From Eriocheir sinensis (taxonomy: Eukaryota; Arthropoda; Malacostraca; Decapoda; Varunidae), in NCBI RefSeq assembly GCF_024679095.1, contig NC_066509.1, positions 18,825,378 through 18,889,377 on the forward strand: a DNA stretch of 64,000 nucleotides. Reading direction: 5' to 3'. Positions 42,488-56,339 of this stretch are shown piece by piece. A model generated the notes under the pieces. That model saw only the letters and a list, made by a program, of their open reading frames with translations, was not told where the DNA came from and searched no databases. How positions within the stretch are numbered: position 1 is the stretch's first letter; the number at the start of each line of letters is the position of its first letter. The translations under genes and the position numbers were made by a program.

Positions 42488-44700
42488 GCAAAGGAGACAG
42501 CTCAAGGGCACAAAAAAGTAAACATTAATAAAAAAAAGCCCGCTACTCGCTGCTCCTAAAAAGAATCCAAAGAGGTGGCCGAAAGATAAGTCAGTTTCGG
42601 GAGGAGAGGTGTCCTGATACCCTCCTCTTGAAAGAGTTCAAGTCGTAGGCAGTAGGAAATACAGATGAAGGAAGATTGTTCCAGAGTTTACCAGCGTGAG
42701 GGATGAAAGAGTGAAGATGCTGGTTAACTCTTGCATAAGGGGTTTGGACAGTATAGGGATGAGCATGAGTAGAAAGTCGAGTGCAGCGGGGCCGCGGGAG
42801 GGGGGGAGGCATGCAGTTAGCAAGTTCAGAAGAGCAGTCAGCGTGGAAATATCGATAGAAGATAGAAAGAGAGGCAACATTGCGGCGGAATTTAAGAGGT
42901 AGAAGACTATCAGTATGAGGAGGAGAGCTGATGAGACGAAGAGCCCTAGCCTCCACTCTGTCCAGAAGAGCTGTGTGAGTGGAGCCCCACACATGAGATG
43001 CATACTCCATACAAGGGGACAAGGCCCTGTATATGGACAGCAACTGTGCAGGGGAGAAGAACTGGCGGAGACGGTACAGAACGCCCAGCCTCGAGGAAGC
43101 TGATTTAGTAAGAGATGAGATATGAAGTTTCCAGTTGAGATTTTGAGTTAAGGATAGACCGAGGATGTTTAGTGTTGAGGAAGGTGATAGCTGGGTGTTG
43201 TCAAAGAATAGGGGATAGTTGTTTGGAAGATTGTGTCGAGTGGATAGGTGGAGAAACTGTGTTTTTGAGGCGTTGAAGGACACCAGGTTCTTCTTGCCCC
43301 AATCGGAAATAATAGTAAGGCCTGAGGCTAAGCGTTCTGCAGCCTCCAGCCTTGAGTCGTTAAGTTCCTGAAGGGTGGGTCTTCTATTAAAAGAAGTTGA
43401 ATAATGCAGAGTGGAATCATCGGCGTAGGAATGGATAGGACAGTTCGTTTTGGAAAGAAGATCATCAATGAACAACAGAAAAAGAGTGGGAGATAGGACA
43501 GAACCCTGTGGGACACCACTGTTAATAGATTTAGGGGAAGAACAGTGACCGTCTACCACGGCAGAAATAGAACGGTCAGAAAGGAAACTGGAGATAAAGG
43601 TACAGAGAGAAGGATAGAAACCGTAGGAGGGTAGTTTAGAAAGCAAAGATTTGTGCCAGACCCTATCAAAAGCTTTTGATATGTCCAGCGCAAGAGTCAG
43701 TTAAGAAGGCTAGGAGATCACCAGTAGAACGCCCTTTGCGGAACCCATACTGGCGATCAGATAGAAGGTCAGAAGTGGAAAGGTGCTTTTGAATCTTCCG
43801 GTTAAGGATTGATTCAAAAGCTTTAGATAGACAAGAAAGTAAAGCAATAGGACGGTAGTTTGAGGGATCGGATGGTCACCCTTCTTAGGTACAGGCTGTA
43901 TGAAGGCATACTTCCAGCAAGAAGGAAAGGTAGATGTTGACAGGCAGAGGCGAAAGAGTTTGACCAGGCAGGGTGACAGCACGGAGGCACAGTTTTTAAG
44001 GACAATAGGAGGCACTCCATCAGGTCCATAAGCCTTCTGAGGATTGAGGCCAGAGAGAGCATAGAAAATATCATTTGAAGAATCTTTATAACAGGCATAA
44101 AGGAGTCAGAGGGGGATGAGTAGGAGGAATATGCCCAGAATCGTCCAGAGTGGAGTTTTTAGAAAAAGTTTGAGAGAAGAGTTCAGCCTTAGAGATAGAT
44201 GAGACGGCAGTGTTGCCGTCAGGACTGAGGAGTGGAGGGAAAGATGAAGAAGTGAAGTTGGAGGAGATGTTTTTGGCTAGATGCCAGAAGTCACGGGAAG
44301 AGTTAGAGAAAGCAAGGTTTTGACATTTTCTATTAATGAAAGAATTTTTGGTTAGTCGGAGAATAGATTTGGCACGATTTCAGGCAGAAATGTAAAGTTC
44401 ATAATTAGCATTAGTTTGAAGGCTCTGGTACCTTTTGTGAGCTACCTCTCTATCATTGACAGCACGAGAACAAGCGTGATTAAACCAAGGCTTTTTAGCG
44501 TGAGGAGTAGAGAAAGAACGAGGAATGTATGCCTCCATTCCAGAGACAATCACCTCTGTGATGCGCTGAGCACACACAGAGGGGTCTCTATCCTGGAAGC
44601 AATAATCATTCCACGGGAAATCGGAAAAGTACATCCTCAGGTCGTCCCACCGAGCTGAAGCAAAATGCCAGAAGCATCGCCTCTTCGGTGGGTCCAGAGG
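42449..44700 (-). mobile_element. LINE A copy 1, 5'-truncated, inserted in LINE B
   Basis: A non-LTR retrotransposon on the minus strand with a poly(A) tail (poly-T at 42449-42483). A reverse-transcriptase frame at 43646-42591 has SGVPQGSVLSPTLFLLFIDD and SYADDSTLH, then a long C-terminal region ending in NNLPSSVFPTAYDLNSFKRR. Upstream, in shifted frames (44098-43710 and 44700-44380), are the start of the RT domain and the linker after the endonuclease ([20 protein letters not shown]). The endonuclease itself is missing. The joint with LINE B at 44700 lies inside B's coding frame. The RT would copy its own RNA at a nicked target. This copy is dead (frame breaks, truncation). Confidence 0.9.
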
Positions 44701-45960
44701 GTGATGCTTAAAGGTCATGGTATCATCATACGTTATTCCTAATAATGTATGTTTATTAGTTCTGCTTATAATGTCTTGGGAAAAAAATAGGGACGGAAGC
44801 ATTGATGGTGACTTATTAGTAAACAGCATATAAAATGTTTTGTTTAAGTTCACTGTTAATCTATTACTCAGACACCATTTATGAAAGGTTTGTAGGTCAG
44901 TGTTTGCTATATGTATCATGTCAGTAGGATTTTCACCAGTAATATTTAAGGTTGAGTCATCTGCGAAAAGGATTGTTTTAAAGTTTGTAAATATGTAAGT
45001 AATATCATTTATATATAAGAGAAACAGGATTGGACCCAAGACACTGCCCTGTGGAACACCGTATTGAATAGGTAGAGATGCAGATAGACAAGTGTGGAAT
45101 TTGGTTGATTGAGTTCTGTGGGACAAGTAATCCTGAAACCAGTCATGAATAATACCTCTAATTCCATAGTAATACAACTTACGTAATAATATATCGTGTC
45201 TGACTGTATCAAAAGCTTTGGTGAAGTCAACAAAGATGCTTAATAATGACTGTTTATTATCTAAAGTTTTATAGATTTCTTCTGAATAAGTTCTCAAGGC
45301 ATTGAAAGTGTTTAGACCACGACGAAAACCAAACTGACTGGGATTAAGTATGTTTTTAGTTTCAAGAAAATTTATGAGAAATTTTTTCATTACTTTTTCA
45401 AAGATCTTAGAAAAAACATTTAGTAAGGATATTGGTCTATAATTACTTAGTTCATCTTTGGGACCTTTCTTATGGATGGGGACAACAGTTGCATGTTTTA
45501 GGAGTTGAGGAAATTTACCATTATTGATAGAATTATTAAAGAGTATGGACAAGGGTATTGCAAGTTGGTTTTTGCTGGTTTTTAATACAGATACTGGGAT
45601 TTCATGCACATTGCACTTTTTGTTTTTAAGGGAATTAATTACAGTAATTACATCTTGGGGGATAATTATAGGAATTGTCATTGAATGAGGAAAGTCACCT
45701 TGAAGAAAGCTGAGAGGGTCTGTGGTGGAAGGTGGTAGACTGTGATCTATTTTAGGCGCAACATTTGTGTAAAATTCATTAAAAGCTTGTGCAATTTGTA
45801 AAGGTTCAGAGAGTTTTTTACCATTATAGATTATGTTATTTGTGGAACTCTTCTTATGGTCATGATTAGAAAGTTGGTGGATTGTTCGCCATATTTTACA
45901 GGTGTTATTTTTAAAATTAGTGAATTGAGCCATATAGTAAGATTGCAGGTAACTATCACC
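44701..45960 (-). pseudogene. LINE B reverse transcriptase part
   Basis: A long minus-strand frame from about 45960 holds a nearly complete reverse transcriptase: VVPIHKKGPKDELSNYRPIS, FVDFTKAFDTVRHDILLRKL, QYGVPQGSVLGPILFLLYIN and the catalytic FADDSTLN. It ends abruptly at 44701 (DDTMTFKHH), where LINE A begins. The frame is open for over 400 codons, so this copy is young or was until recently. The endonuclease domain is missing at the 5' side. Clade not certain; the motifs fit the Jockey/CR1/L2 assemblage. Confidence 0.9.
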
Positions 45961-46545
45961 AGCTTGGCAGCCCTGGTTAGTGACTGAGGGCTTTACTGGA
46001 AGGTATCTTGTACAAATGAGTTCTCAGCTCCATCAAGGTTAAGCTGCTAGTGTTATGGATAGCTTTGCAAGAGTCTTTCATGTTAACTCATCACCTATTG
46101 TTTGTCACAATTTTTTATTCTTCTTAGTTTACCTCTCTGTCTCTCTCTCTCTCTCCATTATCTCCTTGCCTTACCTTGAAGTCCCTTTCTCCCGTCCTTC
46201 TTTCATTTCCATCTTTCTTTCTCTCTCTCCTCTACACCCTCTTCTTTCCCTTCTCTCCTTCCCTTGATAGTTTCCATTCATCTCCTTCCATTTATTTATT
46301 TTCTCAAGTCTCCCATTCATGAATTTTGTATTTCTAGATTTCTGTTGCCAGGAAGGAGGAGGAACAAAGAAGAAGAGGAGGAAGAACAAGAAGAAAACAA
46401 AAGGAACAGGAAGAATTAAAGAATAGAGAAACAACACACACACACACACACACACACAGGAACATGAAAAGCACAATATTTTCTTCTGGTTTAATTTTTA
46501 TTAGTTCATATTTTCACAACAGCTTTCAAGGTTCCACAGTGTAAT

Positions 46546-46605
<60 letters not shown>

Positions 46606-46839
46606 CATGGTACTCAGCACATTGCACTCTGGTATTTTCTGGCAGACAGCTGCGTCAAAGAACACAAACGGACGTCACAAAATAACAGTTTTAACGCAAA
46701 CTTTGTCGTTGGTTGTGTCGGTGCGAGAGTTTTTGAGGCCGGAGAATGATGAACACAATGTGCTGAATACTGTCACTGCTGCTAACAGATGTATACCAAC
46801 ATACAGATTCACTCAGGATATACACATACAATATAGACA

Positions 46840-46842
<3 letters not shown>
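45961..46842. other. No gene; CA and pyrimidine/purine tracts
   Basis: TC-rich at 46130-46265, purine-rich at 46340-46430, and (CA)n at 46435-46457 and 46551-46600. No coding sequence is recognised. Confidence 0.5.
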
Positions 46843-47961
<1,119 letters not shown>

Positions 47962-48200
47962 GAGGGAGGCCTCGGTGGCTGAATGGACAGTGTGTAGTCG
48001 TGGTGAGCCTGAGGACCTGGGTTTGAGTCCCGCCAAAGCACGCCGACAATTTCCACAACCGTCACCGTGTGGCGGAAGATCACCCACAAGCTGCCCAGAT
48101 CTTCAGTCAACCCTAGCTTCAGTGACTTGGTTCGGGCGGGGCAGCACGGGCCGGGCAAGTCACGCTGTACATAATATACGCTGTACATAATATCGCATGC
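47962..48200 (+). mobile_element. tRNA-derived SINE
   Basis: A-box-like GGTGGCTGAATGGACAG (about 47972) and B-box-like GGGTTTGAGTCCC (48019-48031), followed by a body of about 165 bp and a short duplicated CGCTGTACATAATAT at the end. Confidence 0.8.
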
Positions 48201-49229
48201 TTCACTAACGGGCCAAGGTTGTCCCTCATGAAAGCATAACGGGCAGGACACAGAAAACTTTGATGGACTTAAAAACAAAGATTAAACAATTAGCTAATAT
48301 TACACATGTGCAGTGTGACAGCAAAATGTTGCAATATAAGTATTACTAACTGGAAAAATTACTGGAAGGGAATTGCTGTCCCCTGTACTCTTTTCATCCA
48401 AATATTAGAATTCAATGAGGAATGAACTGTAAAGATTTGAAAACTCAGTATTGAGAGCAATTTTACAAGTCCCAACCTATGCAGCCTGGCGCCCCGGCCA
48501 GAGGCAGGAACACAGTATTGGCTCAACACTTCATGAAAGAAAGACACAAACAACTTGGCCACAAACAGATTCATTAAGGAATTAGAAAATGCTGACATGA
48601 AGTGGATCAAAATTTCAAATCTGAACTCAATATAAACAAAACACCACATAACAACCTGACAAAGATCAGTGTGGTAGAAGGACAAACGGAATGGTACACA
48701 ACTCACTGGTTTCTTGCACAGGTAACTACTTGTTCTGCTCTTTACGACGAGTTCACGGGAAACGAGACAAGCGTGTCAAGAGTCTTGTGTCTTGACAAGT
48801 CCCGCCTTTCTGGCATTCACAGTGTCCTGCATGTCCCTCAGCTCCTTCAATGCCTGCCAGGAATTTATGACACCAATGTTTTGGGCAAAATGACACATAA
48901 CAATAAAGAAATGCACTAAAAAAATCAAAACTCACCTAACACTCGGTAAAAAGGTGGTCAATTATGAGCCAAAGAGTTTGTTGGACACAATGCATCATGT
49001 TGCAGTCTCTACACACTTCACTGTAAGAACACTTTGCAATCCTCACTCACTCCGGCAGACTGTGCCAGCACGGGAAGAGTTCAACTTTTGTGCGTTCACA
49101 CGGGAGTCAACACATTTTGGACTTGATAAGCAGTCCTCAAGGCACCACAGCAATGACCTGCCTCTGAGCCACTCTTGCTGGGAGGCTCCTCAGTGAGTCT
49201 TGAGTTCACCACGGCCTGATCACGTGTTG
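48201..49229. other. Unassigned; weak minus-strand exon candidate
   Basis: On the minus strand at about 48860-48780 an acceptor-like TTCCTGGCAG precedes a frame reading ALKELRDMQDTVNARKAGLV. It has a coiled-coil-like pattern but no supported donor or homologue. The rest shows no feature. Confidence 0.25.
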
Positions 49230-49465
49230 GACCAGTAATCTCCAGCAGGCACCCTCCCGACATGAGCAAGTGCTCTTTATCGTCAATCTCTGGGTACTGC
49301 CAGGACCTCACACACCACACACCCCATCCCCCTTGCTCAGGGGGGGACAGTAACCGCTCCTCGTCGACGGAGAGAATCCGGCCTGAGCGGGCTCGAACTG
49401 GCGCCCTGTCAGGCCGTGAAGCCTGGATCGCAGTGCTTTAACCAGTGTCAACCCTGTCGTGAGAG
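49230..49465 (-). mobile_element. tRNA-derived SINE, minus strand
   Basis: On the minus strand A-box-like TGGTTAAAGCACTGCG (about 49443-49428) and B-box-like CCAGTTCGAGCCCGC (about 49403-49388), then a GC-rich body. Confidence 0.75.
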
Positions 49466-49841
49466 GTCACTGTCCTGCGCGGGGAGTCAGTGCAGGCTGT
49501 GGCTGGCCGGTGGTCAAGCTGAGCTATTGGTCGCAGGAAAGGAAAAGAAATGTATAAAATAGTTGTTGCATGAGATAAAATGCACTACTACCAGTAATGG
49601 ACCAAAACCTTGTGTGTCCTGATGTGGACTTGCATTCATGGAAATGTTGCAGACTGTGAATTCCATTAACTTAAAATTCCCATGAGGAATAATAGTAAAA
49701 GGTGCACTTGCATTTTCAGCCTCTATGAAAACCTACAAAAGTATCAAACAATGGTGTGACACATTTAACAGTATGAGGCTGGCTCATGCACATCCTCTCC
49801 AGCATCTTCTGTACAGCCTGGCCTGAGGCATGTTTTTGACC
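49466..49841. other. No gene recognised
   Basis: Unassigned sequence. Confidence 0.4.
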
Positions 49842-50090
49842 TCCTAGCCGTGCTGCCCTCCCCTTCAGTACAGCCGCCCTCAGTCCACACGGGAACGGCT
49901 CCGTGGCTCACGCCACGCTCACCCTCTCATGGGAAACCCTGCCTTGGCAGCAGCTTGAGGCCCCCCTTGGGCTGGCTACAAGTGGCCTCCCTTCACCGCC
50001 CTGAGATGTCATGTAAGCCATGGCGGCTGTCCTTGGCTTGCTTGCACGAGACTTTTGATGAATCTCGACTCGCTGAGCTCAGCCTTGTTG
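49842..50090 (+). CDS. Possible exon, function unknown
   Basis: An open GC-rich frame (SLRPPLGWLQVASLHRPEM, then WRLSLACLHETFDESRLAEL) ends at a good donor, CTTGTTG|GTAAGA. Leu-rich helical character in the second half looks protein-like, the Ser/Pro-rich first half less so. No acceptor is clear and no family recognised. Confidence 0.25.
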
Positions 50091-50476
50091 GTAAGAAATG
50101 TTTCCTTCTCTGCATTGCACTTGACCGGACATGCGAAGGCCTGGCTTGAGAAAATGTTGCACAGTAATTGTGAATAATTTAGAGAAGTGCTGTTGGTTAT
50201 TCCAGGTTTTTATGCAGTAACAGAAAGTAACTACACCTGTTCCATTTTTCCTTAAGGAATGATGAATCTAGTTTGTGCTAGATTAGAGTTCAGTAATCTT
50301 TCCCTGAGTGCAAGTTTGTCCAACATATGAAGAGAGTGTGTGCATGCTATGTAGATACTTGTATAAATGATACTTCATTATTTTCTCCTTCACTACATCA
50401 ACCCATCTATTCATCCATCACTCTGTCCACCAATCATGTACTTCATATTTATCTGGCCCACAAATTTAATCTAATG
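50091..50476. other. No gene recognised
   Basis: Unassigned sequence. Confidence 0.4.
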
Positions 50477-50645
50477 TTAACCTGGTGGTGGTGGTGGTGG
50501 TGGTGGTAGGGACCATGTTTCTTAATGGTCCCTCCAAGCGAGAAAAATGAGAAAAAATCACCCCTCACACAAACCATTTCATAATATATATCAAAGCATT
50601 TGTGATCAGATTATGCATCATCCATTTTGGGGGGTTTATATCTGG
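50477..50645. mobile_element. MITE family M4, copy 4, one end lost
   Basis: Starts TTAACCTGGTGG with an expanded GGT run, shares AAGCGAGAAAAATGAG and ACAAACCATTTCATAATATA with the other copies, and fades out at about 50645 before the (CA)n tract (50697-50743). Confidence 0.8.
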
Positions 50646-50694
50646 GGGTGGAGGGGCCCTGATTCCATTACTTGCTGGGCTTCTCTCTGTGTTA

Positions 50695-50743
<49 letters not shown>

Positions 50744-50746
<3 letters not shown>

Positions 50747-51639
50747 TTGCTGCAATACATGTTCTGTGCGATTCCAAGGTACTGTGAAGATAAGTCATCA
50801 ATGATTACAGTTCAATAATATTTAATTTAATTTCAATACTTATTGTTAATTAAAAAAATAGAGTAAAATACATGTAAATGTGTTTCATTTTGCTTGAGGT
50901 TCAAAATAGCTAGGTTTAGAGAATAGTGTAGGAAAATGTCTTCAACATATTCTAGTGACATTGGTACCCATGACAATGAAGGCTGTGCAACCTTATACAT
51001 TAGGCTGTTAAATAAAGATGGACTTATAACCCAAGCTAGAGGAGCTTCTAGCTGAAGAGCCTTCACATGAGCAAGTAGTAGCCTAGCCTATCACCGCTGA
51101 AATACTAATACTTCCCAGCATTTTAGAATCTCATAAACGAGTAATAATAATAATGGAAACGGTTACCAGAGTGATGATTAGCAAATACAATATAAACAAA
51201 GAATGTGCTCACTTTTAGAGCGAGTTGGGTGTGATTCTAGAGTTTACCACGACAGGTTACATGGCTCACCAAAGGCTGGCTTCTGTTCATTACACTCTTG
51301 TAACACGTCCAGTCTGTGGCCTTGATGAGGCTGTGACATTGTGAGTCTGTAACAACAGCTGAAGGTCACAGCCAATAGTTTTGGCCACAGCTTCCCTCGC
51401 CGTGAGGTGGGCGACTGTTTCAGTCCTTGCAGCTGTGCCTCTCCCTGCACTCAAATGATACACTTTGTACCCCTTTGTGGCACGGTGCTACGCTTGGCAC
51501 CGCCTCAAAATAGCAAAAAATGACCCGCCAGACACCGTGCTTTGAAGTCGGCGCGGTGCTGGAAGGGCCGGTGATGGATATCCCTCCCAAGGTGCAGGAC
51601 TTTACATTTTCCTACAGTGAATAGCTGCACCTAACAAGC
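50744..51639. other. No gene recognised; LINE-repeat scrap
   Basis: A short scrap of the 99-bp element end (GGATATCCCTCCCAAGGTGC) lies at about 51577-51605. Otherwise unassigned. Confidence 0.4.
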
Positions 51640-52180
51640 CCTTGTTGTCACCAAGTAAGGGAAGGCCTCCTCTACCTGCTGACCAAAGGGGAAGGGGATC
51701 TGTGCAGGGGTGTAAGCAGGGGAGGGAAAAATGTAACCAGATGTCAATTTGAAAATTGTGGCAATAATTGGGTTATGAGATTTTCACCTGCTGATATTTT
51801 TCCCTTTCTCTCTCTACCTGCTTAACATAGAGGCAAGCGCTTAGTGTTAGCAGGTAGTGGAAGGCTTCTTCTATCAGCTCACCAAAGGGAAAGGAGGTGG
51901 GGACAATAGCCTAAGCAGGGGAGGGAAAAATGTAAGCAGATGTCAAGTTGAAAATGGTGGTAAAATTTGGGTTATGAGATTTTTACCTGTTAATATTTTT
52001 CCCTTTTCCTCTACATCTGCTTTAAGAAGAGGTAAGTGCTTGGTGTCAGCAGGTAGGGGAAGGCCTCCTCTACTTGCTGACCAAAGGGGAAGGGGATCTG
52101 TGCAGGGGTGTAGGCAGGGGTGGGAAAAATGTAAGCAGATGTCAAGATGAAATTGGTGGCAAAAATTTGGTTATGAGAAT
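51640..52180. repeat. Tandem repeat of about 199 bp (three copies)
   Basis: GAAGGC(C/T)TC(C/T)TCTA starts copies at 51661, 51860 and 52059. Each carries AAGCAGGGGAGGGAAAAATG-like and TTATGAGATTTT segments. Confidence 0.85.
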
Positions 52181-52329
52181 TTTACCTCCTCCTCCTCCCC
52201 CGCCCCCCCCAAGGAGGTACTGAGGGGGGGGGGGGTATGGTGCCCGCCCCGACAGACTCCACCAGTCAGGAGATCAGATCCCAGTCCTCCTCGCTTTGAG
52301 TGTGCACCGTGTTGGCTGTCAGTACCTGC

Positions 52330-53060
52330 AAAGAAAGTGAGATGGCGAGAAAGTGAGCGAAGATTAGAGCAAGCGGATAGTGGGGTTGGATAGAGCAAGG
52401 ATTGGGCTTTGATTAGGTACAAACGGATTGGCTCTATCTTTCTTAGAAGCGGAGCTATAGGCCTTTAACTTTGGGTCATGGAAAAAAAATCTGGAAAAAT
52501 CTTATACATGTCATGAAAGAAAGTAAGATAGTGAGAAAGTGAGCAAGGATTAGAGCAAGCGGAGAGTGGGGTTGGATAGAGCAAGGATTGGGCTTTGATC
52601 AGGCACAAACAGATTGGCTCTATCTTTCTTATGAATAGAGCTACAGGCCTTTAACTTTCGGTCATGGAAAAAAAATCTGGAAAAATCTTATACATGTCAT
52701 GAAAGAAAGTAAGATAGTGGGAAAGTGAGCAAGGATTAGAGCAAGCCGATTGTGGGGTTGGATAGAGCAAGGACTGGGCTTTGATTAGGTACAAACATAT
52801 TGGCTTTATCTTTCTTAGAAGTGGAGCTATGGGCCTTTAACTTTGGGATATGTATATAAAAAATGAAGGAAAAATCTTATACATGTCATGAAAGAGTGTG
52901 ATAGAGAATTTGATATCAATTTGTTATCAGAACCTATCAGCAAAGTTGGTAAATAAAGTGAGATAGTGAGAGAGTGAGCGAGGATTAGAGCGAGTGGATG
53001 GTGGGGATGGATAGAGCGAGGATTGAACTTTGATTAGATGCAAACGGATTGACTCTAACC
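52330..53060. repeat. Tandem repeat of about 186 bp (four copies)
   Basis: GAAAGTGAGC recurs at 52349, 52535 and 52721, with a diverged copy near 52970. Shared phrases are GGTTGGATAGAGCAAGGA and GGCCTTTAACTTTGGG. Confidence 0.85.
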
Positions 53061-53560
53061 TAAATGAAACCCAAGTTATAAGCATTTAAAATCACCCATA
53101 TGGTAAACTGAGACCAAAATATTAGTAAAAAAGTTAGAGAAAATGCAAGATAACTCTACATAGACATAAGACAGAGCCAAACACAAAACACAGAAAGATA
53201 GAGAAAGACTTCATCTATACACACAAATAAACGGAAAAACTCTAACTCAAAGGGATCCAGTGTTAGAAGCATTTAAAGTTCACACACATGATAATTTAAA
53301 CTGAAGTAAAATTGAAAAAAGTTTAAGAAAATGCAAGATACCTCAAGATAGACATAAGATAGACCAAGACCCAAAACACAGAAAGATAGAGAAAGCCTTC
53401 CTCTACACACACAAATAAACAGAACTCTAACTTAAACAAATCCAGAGTTATAAGCATTCAAATCTCACACACACGATAATTCAAACTAAAAAAAATCGAA
53501 AAAAGGTTAAGAAAATGCAAGATAACTCAAGATAGACATAAGATAAGATAAGAAGCTGAA
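53061..53560. repeat. Tandem repeat of about 185 bp (2.5 copies)
   Basis: AAAATGCAAGATA(A/C)CTC begins copies at about 53142, 53330 and 53512. Each is followed by GATAGACATAAGA-type sequence and CACAGAAAGATAGAGAAAG. Confidence 0.85.
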
Positions 53561-53629
53561 GAAGACAAGGACGAGGCTGGGCGCTGAGTGACAGTCTGGA
53601 GGCTGCCACCACCACCACCACCACCACTC

Positions 53630-56070
53630 AAGGTGAGTACAAGGAATGCCACAAAAGACTGGCCAAGTTAGATGAAGTGCAAGAAGCAATAGAGTTGAAG
53701 TACCTGAAGAAGAACTAGACCAACTTTTGGACCTGAATTTAGAGGCAAAGGTGTGCAGATACTACCAAGATAAGGGAGTTAGCAGCAGCTGGTACTGCTA
53801 TAAGTCTTTATCTCAAGAATCACCAATGTCAAGTTGGAATTGGCAAAGTTTACTGGTGAAGTGAGCCAGTGGCAGTCCTCCTGGGATCAATATTCCTGTT
53901 CCGATGCAACAGACCTTCCACTAAGTTCACCTACTTGCTGTCATTGCCGGCGGGAGGGAGATGCCAGGAGTGTAGTGAAGCTCATACCAGTGCCCTGTTG
54001 CCTGTAACCTGCTACAAGCCAGAGAGGATTATCTTTGCAGGCACTGCTGAATGGTCCTGTCAACATCAACGTCGGTGGAGCGAAGGGCGCGGCACAAATT
54101 ACGCGATGACATTCTAACACAGTTTGGAGGCGTCACAGTGCGAGGTGTTTCTGATCACCCGCTCTCGTGAACTATGGGCCAGGGAAGGTGATGGACAGGA
54201 CTTAGACTGACATTCTTAGACAAGATTAGAAAGGTCTTTAAGGGAAAGAAGAGTAGTAGTAGTGAAGAACAGACAAGTGAAAATAAGAGTACTGGTTCTA
54301 AAGACAGGGTGTACTCCATGCTTCCTCCAAGCAAGAAAACTCTGTTTCTGTGTCAGGAAATTGTTATGGTGGAGTACTGGGATTGATGGCACTGTTGTCA
54401 GTGCTCAGGTGGTAATGGTGCAGACATGTTAGTACCAGCTTTGTGAAGAAGTGTAAGCCACAGTGGAGTAGGCCATACTCTGGTTGTGGTGGTCACAGTG
54501 GTGGAAAATGTCTTTGAGTTAAAGTTGTGGGACAGGGAAGTGGTGTCATTGCTGCCCTACCAGCCCTTGGCTAGGCCATATTCAGGGCTGGATTCCTTTC
54601 CTCAGGTTGACGATGACTACCACCATGATTCTCCCATTGATATATTGGTTGGGCTAGATCTCTATTGGACATTGATTTCTCCTGTAGATGCCTTCCATGT
54701 TGTAGCCATGAAGTCTGTCTGTGGTTACATCTTAATGAATCCACCTCTGTGTACTCTGCACCACAATTGTTGTGTCTCCTCTGCTTTGAGTAAGTTTTGT
54801 GGGGGTTAAGCCTAAGGAACTTGTTATGCCAAAGATGTGAGCGAATTTGAGAGTAGTACAGTACAGTTTGTGAATGGTCGCTAGGAGGTTGCACCACCAT
54901 CGAAGGATCATTCTGCCAAGGAAAAGCTTTTGAGTAATGAAATCATAGTCAGTAGAAGTAAGCTAATGGCTAAGTTAGAGCAAGATAAGAAAGAGTATCA
55001 ACAGATGGCCTCATCACATAATAGAAGAGGTGCCAAGTCAGGAAATTGCAGGTGTGGATCCCGTGTACTATATGTCTCATGGCCCAGCAGTGAAGTTAAG
55101 TGGTCCAGGTACCAAGACAAGGCCTGTGTCTGATGTCCCTTGTTACAATGGCTGTTTGTCCTCAGGCCCAGCACTCAGCCCTGACTTGGTTGAGGTGCTT
55201 TCGTCGTTGGCCCATTGCTATTATTACAGCAGACATAATTTGCAAATCAGTGTTCAAGAGAAGGATAGAGATGTTCACAGATTTTCACGGCCAAGAGACC
55301 ACGGTACAATGCGAGACTCCCACGTTTGGTAACACAACCCGTCCATTTCTGCCACCATCAAACACCGTCTGGATAAGTGTCCCCAGACTAGTGTAGTGCA
55401 GGATTTGAAGGCTGACATGTACACAGGTTGAGTGGTTCTGCCACAGAAGCAGCGGAGAAAGTCTGTCAAGCACGCAGCATTTTTGCTGATGGCAGTATGG
55501 AGCTTACAAAGCTTGTGTCAAGTAGCTTGTCGATTACTTCTAAGTTACATGACAAGGTGCCTCTTTCAGGTGGTGCAGCTCACAGCAGGACAGTTTCTCC
55601 CTTGATGGCATCGTGTAGAAGTAGTCTCCACTAAGCCAAGCATCCTTAGTGTGAGATCTGTGACCCTTTAGGATTAATTAGTCCATTTGTTATGTAGGCC
55701 AAGATACTTTTTCAGGAACTCTAGAAACTGGGTCTGACTTGGGATCAAGAAATACCATCAGGGTTGAAGTTAAAATTTCAGAAATGGCTCCTTAGTCGTC
55801 AACACTCCAAGAACTTTCATATGTGATTTTCCAGGAGAGGCTCAGGAGAAGCTTAGTCATGTGGAGCTGCATGGGCTTGATGATGCCTCACACCTGCGAG
55901 TACCTGTGGAGAACATCAGGTGTCACTAGTATCCTCCAGAGTTGTGCGCCCAGAAGGACACTGCCAAGACTCATGGGTGATCACTTTTGTGTTGAAGATT
56001 AGTTGTGAAGAATGGCCTTAGCCTAGATAACAATGCTGGACAGATTCTACTATTGCTCCGTCATGGAGGT
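53630..56070 (+). mobile_element. Degenerate BEL/Pao LTR retroelement (gag-protease-RT)
   Basis: In order on the plus strand, in shifting frames: a gag-like stretch (LAKFTGEVSQWQSSWDQY, about 53838); the end of an aspartic protease (SPIDILVGLDLYW, about 54636); the start of the reverse transcriptase (ALSPDLVEVLSS, ISVQEKDRDVHRF, 55160-55290); the RT thumb region; and an LGLISPF segment (about 55672) typical of BEL/Pao between RT and RNase H. These elements normally make a polyprotein that is cut by the protease and reverse-transcribes the genomic RNA in virus-like particles. Here at least eight frame breaks and internal deletions occur (for instance the catalytic RT segment is collapsed). No LTRs were found on either side, and integrase is absent. 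This is a dead fragment. Confidence 0.85.
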
Positions 56071-56339
56071 AAGAAAGAAATATTTGTAGCTGATCGGGTA
56101 AAGGAGAGTTAACGCCTCCAAGTTGCTGCCAACATTGTGGAAGTAAGGACAGGAGGAGGCTGAACATCACGGAGGAAATGGACAGTGGAGGAGGCGGCCG
56201 TATCCCGCCCTCCACAGGGAAGAAATGGATGATGATGATGATGATGAACACTATCACCACTCACCATCATGAAGCACCAGGTCAGCCTTCCATGTCTTGA
56301 ACGTGGACTTGAGTTCTCTGCGGCGGTGATGTCGGCCAC
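56071..56339. other. Lead-in to the 124-bp array
   Basis: A (GAT)n run at 56229-56246. Otherwise no gene; the downstream minisatellite begins at about 56340. Confidence 0.4.
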
